From Vitis vinifera (taxonomy: Eukaryota; Streptophyta; Magnoliopsida; Vitales; Vitaceae): 64,000 nucleotides of DNA. This document shows, one piece after another, positions 14,301-26,582 of this stretch. The stretch spans positions 3,525,001-3,589,000 of the forward strand of contig NC_081822.1 in NCBI RefSeq assembly GCF_030704535.1, read 5' to 3'. The notes below the pieces were generated by a model that did not search any database, was not told where the DNA came from, and saw only the letters and a list, made by a program, of their open reading frames with translations. Numbering within the stretch: the first letter of the stretch is position 1; every line of letters begins with the position of its first letter. The position numbers were made by a program, and so were the translations under genes.

Positions 14301-17300
14301 CCTATATAAAATTTAGAAACTCTAAAAAAAGTATGGTAAAATTTTTTAGATTAAATGAGATTTGAAAAGGCTAATAAGAGGAAAACTTCGTTGTCCTTTG
14401 GAGTTTGGATACATTTCCTATTTTTATTTTTGAAAATGGAAAATATTAGTACTTCCTATATAAAATTTAGAAACTCTAAAAAAGTATGGTAAAAAATTTT
14501 AGATTAAATGAGATTTGAAAAGGCTAATAAGAGGAAAACTTCGTTGTCCTTTGGAGTTTGGATACATTTCCTATTTTTTTATTTTTGAAAATGGAAAATA
14601 TTAGTACTTCCCATATAAAATTTAGAAGCTCTAAAAAAGTATGGATTTACCTTATGTTTTAAAAAATTACTTCTAAAATTTGAGGTAGTAAAATTTTTGT
14701 AAACAGTTTTTTAAAAGCATTATCTTTTAAAGATAAGTCTCTAAGAGTTTCGACATTTTAAATAGGATTTACTTCTATTTCTTGCATTTAAAAATAGAAA
14801 ACAAAAATTTCGTCAAACAAGACCTTCATGTTTTTAGGTGTTACTTTCTTCAAAATAGACCATTGATGGGATGTCTAAACCTCAAACAACCTTATTTTTT
14901 ATGACCACAAAATAATTGGAATGAGAAGTAAAAAAGATGAGCTCTTAGAAGTTCATCTTTCTTTGATGATGTAGCCATAACTCATTACCCACTTATGGAT
15001 TATGAAATAACAGTGGTAGAATCACATTCAATTTGACAAAGATGCCAGAACTGAGATAATGTTGTTGTCCTGACGACATCCCATTAAGTTTTCATCCCAC
15101 ATAAGGGTACTAGATTTAAATCACAAGTTGTGAGCAAGATTGCATCTTTTCCAATTTTCAAATTCTATATTTATGCAGTTCATTTTTTTGTATCAAATTT
15201 CATAAATTTCTCCCTTTTAAAAAAATTATTGTTATTTAAATTTTGGTTGAATGCATAATATTAAAAACATATGTTTTTTCTCTCATTTTTTTAAGAAGAA
15301 AATTGAGTATCTTTATTCGAATTTATATTGCTCAATTCAAAAAATAGAGTGGAAATTAGGTGGATATGAATTTATTGAAAACAAATTTATAGTTAAAAAT
15401 TGGAACTAATTGTTGCAAAAGTTTTTCGAGTCCATGGGTGGCAATAATATTTGGAAATCATTGTGGTAAGACAAGGGAGCTATGGACTCTATTGCTATCA
15501 TTTTTTGGACTGGTGTGGGTGTTCCCGACTTCAGTGAGAAATCTTTTTCTGAAATGGAAAGTTTAAGGGACTAGGGAAGAAGAGGAAAGCAGTTTGAAGA
15601 TTGACGCCTATTTGTCTTTTTTGGTGTATTTGGGGAGAGCGAAACCAAAGAACGTTTCAAGAGGAAGAGTTGTTAGGCCAAAGCTTGGGGAACCTCCTTT
15701 TCCATTCACTTCTAGAGTGGTCTCATCAGTTTTTGGATTTAGATTTTCCCTCTTTTTTGAATTTTTTGGGTGATTGGCATGGTGGCTAGCTTTATTTCTC
15801 TCTAGTTTCTTTCTTTCTTTTTGTAGCCTAGGTTTGACTCTTTTTGTATACTGCCTGTATATGTAGCCCCCCCTGTTTTGGGGTCTTCTTAATTCAATTT
15901 GCCTTTGTGTATAAAAAAAAAAAATATTTGAAAAAGAAGTATATATAAATAAGTTGTGAAGCATGGTTATGTGCTGAAAGCATGAAAATCTTCATGTTAC
16001 ATTCTTCGTGATTAAATTTTGAGTGGCTTCTCTAGTTTCATTTCCATTAAGATATTGCCTTGTTGGTCATTTCAAACAAGTGCATCTATAACATCAGCAT
16101 TTTATTAAATTCTTTGGCATTCCAGATTAACTTCTTCAGTAGTAATTATCAAATAACCAAGGTTGTCAATTGTTTTTGTTGAGTCAGGTTAGTCATCACC
16201 CTATGATTGTTGCATGTCACTGTGAGGGTACGGGATGGAAATTTTGGGCAGATAGCAATTTAAAGAGCAAATTTTGGGGTCGGTCTATTCAGCTTGATCC
16301 CATTGGCGCTTTGACTTTGGAATTTGATGATGGAGAAACTTTTCAATGGAGTAAGGTATGGAGCAAATGATTGGAAAGTGTTTATTCTCTTTTAGATTCC
16401 AATTTAAAATTGGACTTTCTTCTATCAGGTAACAACATCAATATACAATCTTATATTGGGAAAGTTGTACTGTGATCACTATGGTACAATGCGCATACAG
16501 GGAAATCGTGAGTATTCATGTAAGCTGAAATTCAAGGAGCAGTCAATCATAGACCGGAATCCTCACCAGGTGCGCTCTCTCTCTCTGTCTCATGTGCATG
16601 CATACACCCGCTCTCCCTTGCCTTCTCTCATGCACACATTCACAGATTTACTGCTAAAACACAAAAATTACTTGCTACACGCTGTTACCTGAGTCTCTTT
16701 ACTATTCTGTTACTATACAAATAAAATTAGGCACAAGCACACAAATGCACACAGATATTCATGCTAATACACCAAATAAATACATAAATAAATATAAATA
16801 TATATATACTTGCTACATGTTATTTCCTGAGCCTCTTTATGATACTGTTAGGATGATCCTTCAATTCCTTCTTTTCTTACTGAAGTATGTGAGTCTAAAT
16901 TATGGCTTGCCAGATCATGGTTTAAATTTTTTTTGATAGCATGTTGATATCTTTATCAATCATGATTTAGGAGAGTTATTAGATATTTCAGCATCATGTG
17001 AATGATATTCTACTTTGGATATTTTCTGCATGTCTAAAAGTTGCATATTTGCCTTTGTGAATCTCATTTTGAGTGTCGATATTGTACATATGTTGTAGAC
17101 TGCATATGTTATATCTATACAAACATTCACTACATCTGCATTGCTATCTGATTTAAAATTCTGCAATTAACAAAAGAAAACGCATGGATATTTGGAACGT
17201 GACATGGCACTATTCTTATCTTCTGAGGAAAACATATGCAAATATTAAGTAAAAAATAATAATAGAGATTTGAATTTTGCTGCATAGATGAGTACATTTA

Positions 17301-20020
17301 AATCTTCTATGTTGAGGTTTGAAATTTAGTTTGTGTCATGCACCAAATGAAAATTGCACTTAGCATTGTTGTTAAATGGTTGTGTAACTGAATATTACAC
17401 TGTTGTTTTTATTGGTTTGCAATTTAAGAATGGCAATAATTAAAAAATGGATGGTTGGGTTGAGTTATCACCCTTGCACATTTATCACTTCAAGATGAGG
17501 CATTTCTGTGAGTGAAAGAAAAAGGAAGATAGTTCCTTGTAATTTTGGGTTAAAAAAAAAACTATGTGAAGATTCTGGACAAAGATAATGTCTACATGCT
17601 CTCTGGAGTTTTTGGACAACAGGATTTAGTTTCTGTAGGTATTAGTTTACTATGTGAAGTGTCTAGTTTTTCTCAACACTGGTTATTTAGCCATTTGGCT
17701 CCTCAAGAGTCATGGTAACAGTCACAATTTGAAACAACTCCATTTGAATATCAATGTATAATTTTCTATTAACTCTTTTTTACTACTTCTATATCTTAAG
17801 AATTGTGTGTTTCTCTTAGTGGTGGGTATACTGCCACAGTAATAGGGCAAGTTCATATTTTTATTGTGCAACCTGCTTGGGTTCTCACACAATCATGGCT
17901 AGTCAGAATTTTATTATTGTATCATGCATTGTTTACAATTTCTTGTATAGCATTGGTAATTCATCACGATGGGAACAGTCAATATCCAACTATTAAAATA
18001 AAATAATGGCATATCATGAAATGTTAAAACTGATCCTAGATGGTGGGTTTACTTTTAAGTGCCACGTGATAGATGATGGGACCATTCATTTTTATGAGAC
18101 TTTTGACCATAGTATTTACATGCTTGTATAATAGTTTGTGTGTGATTCTAATGGAGACTTATTGTTTGCAATCATTGCAAATAGGGAAGCCTCAATTTCT
18201 CCTCTTTGAACTTTTAAATGGTGAAGGTTTTAGTATTGCTGGAAGTATCAGGGGTAGAGATTGAGTTTATTGAACCTGTTTGGAAATTTGTTCCTCAACT
18301 AAATACTCTTTAGTAAAAGCTAATCAATTTATTTCATTTTATTTATTTATTTATTTTTATGAGATGGGTAAGGAGTTTGCTTTTTAGAGTGTGTGTGATG
18401 AACTGTCATGCTTATGGGTGAACCTGCTGACACTCTAGTTCATTTTCTTGCTTTCATTTTCAATACACCAGGAATATGCCCATAAGCGATAGGGATTTTT
18501 TCCCCTTTCGTAGGTCAGAAGTGTAAAGATCTCCCCTTCTACTTAAATGCTAGATGCACAAAGACTACGTGATTCAAATACACACCAGCATTTTCTATTA
18601 ATAATAGCTTTATTATTTTGCAGGTGCAAGGTATAGTTCAGGATAGGCATGGGAAAACAGTGGCAACACTATTTGGAAAGTGGGATGAGAGCATGCATTA
18701 TGTGATTGGAGACTGTTCTGGCAAGGGGAAAGGAAATGATACTTTATCAGAATCTCATTTGCTATGGAAGCAGTGCAGGCCTCCCAAGTTCCCCACTAGA
18801 TATAACTTAACACGCTTTGCTATCACACTGAATGAGCTCACTCCTGGATTGAAGGTGATTGTGAATATGTGTTTGCAAATTGAGAACATGGTCTTTTACA
18901 GTACACTTCATTAAAATTTGGAATACGAATCTATTCTTTAAAATGGAGTACTTACACAATCACATTTGTGCTTGCTTAACAAGTCATTCTAAATCTTTTA
19001 ACAATTTTAAGGTACCTTCAAGATGTTGAAAGTCTTTAGTGTCGTGATTTTAGGTTTGTCATTTTGCAGGAAAAGTTGCCTCCTACAGATTCAAGGCTCA
19101 GACCCGATCAAAGGTGCCTTGAAAACGGGGAATATGAAAAGGCAAATTCAGAGAAGTTGCGGCTTGAGCAGCGACAGCGCCAGGTAAATCATAGGTTATC
19201 TTGCCTCCATGTTGTTAAATGCAAATGTTGTCATGTACCCCCAAGTGAGTGAAGCTATTTTTTGGAGTTTAGCCATATAGAGCTGAGCTGTATTTGAGCT
19301 TGGGGCTTCCTTAATGTTTCAAGATCATATGTATTCTCATTTTTAGTCCCACTTAACCTAGAGATAGGATTGAATAACATAAATCTTACACATATAAGGA
19401 TTCTATTGGGACAATAAGTCAGTGGATGGTTTGTACTAGTAAATGCTTCAAGTTAGAGTGGCATCAGAAATAAGAATGAAAACAAAGCTTACTCCCTTTC
19501 CCCTAGCCTTGCCCGCCCACATAGTTCTTTCCCCAGCATCTCCAATGCACAGCAAAATTAGGCTACTATTGCCAAAAGATGTTTTTGTTTTAAAATAGAG
19601 TTTGGTTTCTTCTTTTGCTTTTTAACCCGTTTTAGTCTTATTCTTTCATGGGGTGGGGTCAACTTCCCCCCTCCCTGGGCACATGTTGGCTCCACAGGTG
19701 ACAAAAACAATTCAATGCACAACATACCTTTGATAAATCATTGCTTACGAAATTAATAGTGGCATAACATTTTGTTGATTTTCTGTTTGTAATCTGCCTT
19801 AAAAGTTGATTTTGTTAGTGGTGTAAAAGAAACTCTTTTAATGGAAATGCAGTCCCGGAAGATGCAAGAAAGGGGTTGGAAGCCAAGGTGGTTTGTAAAG
19901 GATAAAGGCAGCGATACCTATCGCTATGTTGGTGGGTATTGGGAGGCAAGAGAAAAGGGGAACTGGGATTCATGTCCTGATATCTTTGGCCAAATCTCCA
20001 CTGACCAAATATCGGATTAA
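5366..20020 (+). CDS. ORP1: Oxysterol-binding protein-related protein, plant ORP1 class (PH + ORD lipid-transfer protein), 10 exons
   Basis: Exons 5366-5875, 6142-6498, 11096-11195, 12888-13336, 13577-13732, 16188-16355, 16429-16569, 18624-18854, 19070-19183 and 19853-20020 join in phase to give 797 residues, the usual length for this class. A PH domain spans about 91-216 (GWRPRWFVL near 104-112), followed by a Q/L-rich probable coiled coil at 230-300. An acidic, Ser-rich linker carries an FFAT-like TFFDTRD at about 349-355. The ORD runs from about 404 (RRNKLP) to the end, with the OSBP fingerprint VSHHPM at 525-530; Met in place of the final Pro is normal in plant ORP1 proteins. The family moves sterol or PI4P between membranes, with the PH domain targeting phosphoinositide membranes. 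The start MHPFCC is typical of plant ORP1. A two-codon uORF (5333-5341) may lie in the leader. Intron 2 is 4.6 kb and carries insertions. Confidence 0.93.
8468..8723 (+). mobile_element. TRIM-type miniature LTR retrotransposon in ORP1 intron 2
   Basis: Two similar direct repeats, 8468-8540 and about 8650-8723, start TGTTAGAGTG and end in CA. Directly after the first is TGGTATCATAGAC, close to the initiator-Met tRNA primer-binding site TGGTATCAGAGC. Directly before the second is a purine tract, GTGAGAGAGGG. The 109-bp interior has no coding capacity. LTR-PBS-PPT-LTR within about 256 bp is the definition of a TRIM, which is mobilised only in trans. Flanks (ATAGGT/ATAGGC) are a possible but imperfect target duplication. 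Confidence 0.8.
9505..9960. repeat. GGT/GAT-rich low-complexity tract in ORP1 intron 2
   Basis: Degenerate GGTGGT/GGTGAT triplets dominate. ORFs of 95 codons (+) and 65 codons (-) arise from the repetitive composition and show no domain. Probably a decayed minisatellite. Confidence 0.6.
10589..10890 (+). repeat. Divergent tandem duplication (unit about 150 bp) in ORP1 intron 2
   Basis: The words TACCTAAGCAAGATTG, TCTCCATTGTGGA and ACTTTCCATAA in the first half recur in the same order in the second half. There they read TACCTGGGCAGGATTG, TCCTCCACTGTGGA and AGTTTCCATAA, about 157 bases later. This is an old local duplication of non-coding DNA. Confidence 0.6.
11773..12612 (+). mobile_element. 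LINE (L1-like) 3' end, truncated and decayed, in ORP1 intron 3
   Basis: Translation on the + strand gives the C-terminal part of a plant LINE reverse transcriptase. A stretch reading ...[12 protein letters not shown]... is followed by the zf-RVT motif with [22 protein letters not shown] near 12081-12150 (Cys-x2-Cys...His...His-Cys), then [14 protein letters not shown]. At least three in-frame stops interrupt it (for example the TAG after SLYRAL near 11944). The 5' part is missing, as expected from incomplete target-primed reverse transcription. It ends in an A-rich stretch near 12612, in sense with the host gene. Confidence 0.88.
14187..14644 (+). repeat. Three tandem copies of a 153-bp unit in ORP1 intron 5
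   Basis: Copies begin near 14187, 14335 and 14489. Each contains GATTAAATGAGATTTGAAAA, then AATAAGAGGAAAACTT, then ATATTAGTACTTCC and GAAACTCTAAAA. Copies 2 and 3 share extra bases (GGAGTTTGGATACATTTCC) that copy 1 lacks, so one of them is probably the younger duplicate. Confidence 0.92.
15440..15924 (+). mobile_element. Second LINE 3' end with poly(A), in ORP1 intron 5
   Basis: The translation carries [14 protein letters not shown], the same conserved region that follows the zf-RVT domain in the intron 3 LINE, preceded in another frame by [11 protein letters not shown]. At least one frameshift and one stop break it. The copy terminates in a 12-A run at about 15913-15924, the hallmark of a retrotransposed 3' end. 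It is only about 0.5 kb, so more strongly 5'-truncated than the first. Confidence 0.82.
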
Positions 20021-20174
20021 GGTTCGGGTCATCTGTTCCGGTTTTCAATTCTTTCTGTTGCAAATTTTTTTCTATTATCCTAAATGTTGGATAGGCGGCT
20101 GGTGATTGCTGGTGCTAGCAGTTGAGGATCCCCAATACATGCATGTAAGTAAATTAGACGCAGTGTTAGTAGGC

Positions 20175-20180
20175 AATAAA
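20175..20180 (+). terminator. Candidate polyadenylation signal of the ORP1 gene
   Basis: AATAAA lies 155 bases after the ORP1 stop codon, followed by a T-rich stretch. Plant poly(A) signals are loose, so this is only the most likely site. Confidence 0.4.
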
Positions 20181-20749
20181 AGAAATTCCTTTTTCCCCTT
20201 CAATTTCTATCTTATCTAATGCTGAGATGAGATGATTCATCCTAGTCTTTAAGAAGGGTCCCAGTTTGAGCCTGCCCACCTTTGTCATGGCCTAGAGGCA
20301 AATCTACGGAAAACTTTGGTATGCTTTGATGACCAATAAATTGCTAGATTTATGGGGGATGTGGTTGATTAGCACCAAACTCTGGATGATTGATCATATC
20401 TCCAATTACTCTTCAAATGAGACTAATAGTGTTCAATTCAATTTTTAAAAAACCTTTAGATGCCGTTGTGATTCGTTCTGGATGTTATGAGGTTAACAAG
20501 AGTACTTTATCCTTTTAAAATTTACAGATGAACAATATTTAATAGTGTTTAAATGTTTTCACTTATAATGTTTGTCAGTTGTCACGGGACTTGCTAAATA
20601 TCGGAGTAGCGACCAAAGATATTAATTAGTCACGAGACACATTCAATTTCAATTGGTCCGTTGGTTGTTTCAGATGCCATTCTTCTTGCCCATGGTAACT
20701 GCTCGGCTGTTGGATGGATTTTTGACAAGAGTAAGACCTTCTAAAAAAT

Positions 20750-21890
20750 AATAATCCCTAAATTATCCTAAAAAATAATTTCCAATCTATTGTAGTCTTG
20801 GCTAGGTATGAGAGAAAAAAATGTTTTTTTATTATACAAAAGAAATTATCTTTTAAAAAAAGTGAGAAATGATGATTTTGTGAAAAAAAAAAACAAGAAA
20901 TTATAAAAAGTGGAAATTCGTCCCTTGAAGGTACAATTTTTTTTTTTTTAAATGTAAAAACTGAAATCATAATAGTCTCTTCACGAGAGATGATTTTCAC
21001 CAGAAAAACAAAAAAACAAAACCAAAAAATGAGAAATAGTTTATTGAAGAGCCGAGTTTCTGAGAAATTTTCTCCAAAAAAAAAAGGAAAATAAATAGTC
21101 TTTTAAAGTGGTGATTTTCTTAAAAAAAAAAAAAAATTTCAAATATCCTTTTTTTTATTCTGTTTAAATAATATACTTATATAATAATATAATTATATAT
21201 ATATATTATAAATTTAATTAATTTAATTTACTAAATTTAATATATAAAAATAATTATAATTATTAAGATATTTATCAATAATAATATTTATAAAGTATAA
21301 ATTATGTTTAACATTCCATATTTAAAATTTTTATGTTAAATTAGATATTGAATTAAAAAATATTTTTTTCTTAACTTCCAATTTTTTTATTTAAATTAAT
21401 TCAATTAATTATATTTAATAAAATCAATTTAATTTGATATTGTTTTTTATTTATAAGATAAATAATATTTATCTATTATTATTTTTCTTTTATTTTAGAA
21501 TTAAAAAAAATATTATCAATTTTATGTGAAAAATGGGTTTATACAAAGCAAATTTATTATTAATTTATTAAATAATTACATAATTTTTGAAAGTTTCCTT
21601 TTTTTTTTTGAAAATTTCTCACTTTTTTGACATTCTCACTTTTTGTTTTGGTTTTTTATTTTTGTGAAAATCGTCCGTTGAAGAGAGGATTTCTCGCATT
21701 TTTGCTTCTTCAAGAGATGATTTTAAGCAAATGATTTTTTTGTATCATTTTTTTTAAAAGAAAATAAATCGCCTTTTCAAAAACTTATTTTTTAAAAAAA
21801 TATTTTTCTCCTTTGCTATCTGTCCAAAATTATTATTTGAAACTACCATAATCTTGTAAAAAATCCCTATTAGAGAGAGAGAGACGTATA
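20750..21890. repeat. Large imperfect inverted repeat around an AT-rich core (foldback or MITE-like element)
   Basis: The left arm (about 20970-21100) contains CTCTTCACGAGAGATGATTTTCAC, then an AC-rich A tract, then GAGAAAT. The right arm (about 21600-21700) carries its reverse complement, with GTGAAAATCGTCCGTTGAAGAG. Both arms contain several ...GATGATTTT.../TTGAAG words. The 450-bp core is nearly pure A/T. No coding sequence is visible. The exact ends are not clear. Confidence 0.45.
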
Positions 21891-24800
21891 TCCGAAATAG
21901 ATGGTATATTTACTATATAAATTTCAATTTTAGTGTAAGGACTGCAAGGACCAAAAAGTAACACACATAATTCATCATCTGATCCAAAATGAACTAGGGA
22001 AGGAAAAAAATGGAATTCGAAGAATGGGGCTCGTTCAGTTAGGAGTATGGGAGTGGAGATAACAAAAAAAACTACAAAATGCGAGGCAGTCGGGATGGAG
22101 GTTGAGTTCGGTAGTTATGATGTGACGGATTAGGGTGCTGACCAAACGAATTGGATGCACTATCATCACTCCATCCCTCACCTCACCTCACCTGGAGGCT
22201 GGAATTGATGGTTGATATGCAACGTTATCTTTCCCTTGCCTTTTCCTATTATCCTATAAATATATTAATACTAATAATGATACAGGCCCAAAAGAGTCAA
22301 AGACCCACCTGTTTTAGAGCCATTTCGCTACTAGATAGTCCTGCGCAAATCATGGATAGGTTCCCTTTTGTGGTTGCCAAAGCTTACCCAATATCTCTTG
22401 GTTATAAGCTGACGCATTGGTGATTCTATTCTGACAGCCGAAGATATATATAAAAGTTATCATCCCTGTTGCTTAGCATTGTGATGGACGGATGTGTGAC
22501 ATGCCCTCGAATCCCCTCAATCTCTCACGCCGATTAAAACTGTGTAAGATCTTTAACCGTCCAATCAATCTTGACCGTTCAATCACGCCTTCTTGGAAAA
22601 GGACCCACCTCCCCTAACCAACAAACCAACAAGGCAACAACTAGGCACCGCACGACAAATTAGTAAATTACCATAGAGATACGCCAGATTATTTATTTAT
22701 TAAAAATAACAAGAGAAATTGGGGTGATGCTGGCATCAGTATATTCGATCAAGTTTGAGCTGTAAACGAGGCAATTCTTGATCCGTCATCTCAGCGGGAT
22801 CATCTCCCCCTTTTGTTCCTGTTTGAGCTGTTTATTTTATTTTCTCTTCTTTTTCTTGCAAAGCAAGACGTGAGCCTTCCCTCTCTTGGCCTGACCACTA
22901 GGTCACTCTTTTGACCCTGCATACCAATAGTAAAATCCTGTGGCGCTTTGAGAATGTTTTGAGAAAACAAAAACCCAAAAGAAAAAAACGAAAGTTGTGC
23001 ATGATTCGCACGGTGAAAAGTCATCTCCTCTGTTCTCTTGGATATACCCTTGAATTCAAAAGTGCTTCCACTTCGACTAAAGGTTTGAATGCCCACGGTT
23101 GTCTTTTGAAGCAGGAGAAGTCTGGTGTAATTCGAATGTGATTGATAAAGAGGCCCGTAATAGCGTATGAACTTTGAACCCTTAACCTTGGGCCCAAGTA
23201 TAGTTTGGGCAATAAACTACTTACTTACCAAGACCCAGCCCATGTCTGATGACTCCGTTTTTTCTCTCTCTCTTTATTTAGCTTTTTATAATCCCCATGT
23301 ATGACCCTGTGACTTGATGTACAACTCAAAGGTTTCTGAAACTAAAGCTGAACTCCCACCTGTTTCTGCAATCGCCGTAGCCTTACCTTCTTAACCTTGC
23401 CTAACTGTAACTCTCTTTACAGCCCCTGATTTAAATGTCTTCTCCCTCTTTAGTACTTCGAATACAAAGTCGTCTTCCCATTATTTATTTCCTCGCTTCC
23501 AAAACATCCAAGGCGTTAATAACATTCATTCATGTAAAGTAGTAACAATAAAGTTCATCTGGTTTTCAAAGAGTTACATGTACTATTAACTGTTCCACAA
23601 ATTTTGAAGGGTATGAAATTTACAAGGCGTTAGAGCAAATTCTTTTGGAAAAATATTCTAATTTTGAATCATAATTTGCTTAGAAGATGCATAGGCGGAA
23701 GAGGCACCAGACCTACAAAACCTCGGTGGTCTCACAGAAAGTAGAAGAATCGAATGGGTGATGGTATGATTTGTCATTTTCACAAGTATTCCGTGTTCTT
23801 ACTTAAAAAGAAAATAAAAAATAAAAACAAAGAAGCGGAGAGAGAGCACATGCGTGGTGGGGCTTGATGAGAGCGCATGAAACGCACCGAGGACTTCCGC
23901 CTCACTCGCTTTCAGTCTTCACATCCCTCTCCAGCCCCCTTCTCTTTTCTTTTTGTTTTTTTCTACTTTTTGGCTTCTCTAATTTGCACCCCATCCCACC
24001 CCCTTTTCAGGTGGTAATTTACCCCATTGATATCCATCGACACCCTTCATGCTTTGGAGTCTCCTCATTGTTTCTAATTCCTTGTCTCTCTCTCCCCCCC
24101 TTTCCTTAGAATTAATTTAACCAGAGCAGCAGTTGCATCTCCCTCTATATGACTAATTTCGCTGCGGCAGAAATGATTTTTTTCCTTCCTTTTTTTTAAT
24201 TCTAAAAATAAAACATAGAAAAGAGAAAGAAGCCTGGTGAAGGGATGAAACGGAGGAGGACGCTGTGGGGAATGGCAGTAAGGAGTAAGCGGTGACCACC
24301 CTCCCCCACACCACCACTGCAGATCCGTGTAGGAGATTGCAACAGCCCCACCACTCTCCACTCAACCATTTCACCACCAACCTCCATCCCCACACTTGCT
24401 CTCCTCTCACCACCACTATTCTCCTCTACGTGTGTTCGATGCTCCATTCCCCATCACCATTAACCACCATCCCCACCATCACTATCCACCATTTTCAAAC
24501 TCAAATCATTCTCGCCCCCCAATTCCCACTCCTCTATCTGTTCTTCCATTTCTCTCAATATCATCCTTTCCATTTCCAACCAAAACACAAGTGGATGCAT
24601 ACATATACCATAGTATTAGTATTCCATAATCCTCATTCTCCCTGTTCCCCTACCATTTCCTTCCACTCATCCATCTCGTTCCCACCCAAACTGATGATGG
24701 CCCGCCCATCTCTGAATTGATCGCTGCGAGCTGATGACGAAACGCCCACCTCTGACTTCTGTCCCCGGCGGAAGGCAGTGCCGAAATGGGGTTGTACGGC

Positions 24801-26551
24801 TGCCACGTGGACGCCGATAGTTACAATGTCCGTTAAACCGGCGAGGAGGAGAGAGGTGGCGTCGCGTCGCGTCGCACCGCACCGCACGTCTGACCGTTGA
24901 AAAGCGACGTCTCCAATGGGTCCCACAGACAGCTAAAACTTGATTCTAGGTGGTCCCCACTCGCGTGCCAGGTCAGGCTGCCCCGGTCCAACTGTTTAAA
25001 GCGACTGTTTGGCTCGCCCCTTTTTCCCCATTGCCCATATTCCAAACCAATCACACACTAAACAAATCAAAGGAATAACAAGAGGTTTTTCAAACCCTTT
25101 TTTAAAAATTCCACCAAATATCCTCCTCCCATTATTAACAAACCCGTGGAACGATATAATTGGTCCTGATTTAATTTAATTATCTTAATCAACTACTAAG
25201 CAAATAACTAATTCCCCTAGTTTTGAACCAAATATTCTAATGCCCCGTCATATCTGCTTCTTGTATTCTAAGTATTCTAAATATGGTTTCCTAGCTATCG
25301 TGATTATATCAATGCCATCACCTTAAGTCCAAGGTCAATAAAATCGGAATGAAGATTATGATAAACACAGCCCATATTCTATGCTCGTATTGAAACCCAC
25401 GAACTCCCAACCTTACCCATCATTACATCCAACCAATCAATTACTCTTCATGATATCATTTCGTTAAGCCAAAAGAAAGAAAATCTAACTCATCAATTTT
25501 ATTTTTTTATTTTTGACATAAGATTTGAAGTTTGTTGAGAAAGCAAAATGATGGGGGTGGTGGGCGTTGATTAAGAGGTAGTTGAGAGTATTCATCCGGT
25601 CTCGCACTGTGTCGGGTGAGCATTAACGAGCTGACCGTATTAATACGATGGGTCATGGTTGGTTCGTTCAGAATTTATGATCCAAAAATTCAAAGACGAG
25701 TCCATGAAACCGAAATCCCATGTGAACAGCTTGGCCCTCGAGAAACGTTTTGGAGATATTCAATGGGATTCGTTGCAGGTAATCAAAAAAATAACACGAA
25801 GCAAAACCATTTCAATGGGTTTCATAACGTGGTCTCCAGATTCCTGACTTGATCCCGACCTCCATTTCTTTATGACCCAAAGAGAATTGGAAGTATATGA
25901 AACGGTAAACACTTGTCATTATAAATTAGAAATGAAAATGATGTTTACTAAGATTTGAACTGGCCTCATTCTTATACCTAGAAATTTTAGCACAAATTTT
26001 GGAAGGCCAATAGGGCGGGGGAGGGGGGGGGGGCCCACTTGGAAGTGGGCCACACCACAGCTTTCCGATTCATCATGCACCACCATTTCCAAAGCAGGAA
26101 TAAAGATAAATTTGACATTGGGTAGGTGACTGGTGCAAAATTTTTGCCAAATCCTTGGCTTTGTTGTTATCATCAACTTATAGTAATATTTTTTTGGTGG
26201 ATTTGAGAGGCAATGACAATATTCGGATTCCCGTTTTACCAATTTGGGACATCTTTCAGCAATAAGCATGGATTGGGGTCTTATTAAATGAGAAATTTAC
26301 CTACCAAAAATAATTTAGTTGCAGCACAATGCTAAAGATGCCTTTGAGGTCTCAATCAAACAGATGTTTGAAGCAATCATACTAGGCTTCACCACAAGGA
26401 AGACGTACCAAAAATATAATCCATTAACTTTGCATTATTCTAATTCTAATCCAATTCAATAAACACACTTTCCATACCTACTGTACTCTGCAAATAATAA
26501 GCAACGTGTTTAAAAACTATACGTGCTTTGACTTGTATTTTTTGATTTACC

Positions 26552-26582
<31 letters not shown>

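Noticed and set aside
24074-24926. Cluster of ORFs of 70-142 codons at 24.1-24.9 kb
   Set aside because: They sit in CCA/CT-rich low-complexity DNA, are open in several frames at once and show no domain or splice-linked continuation.
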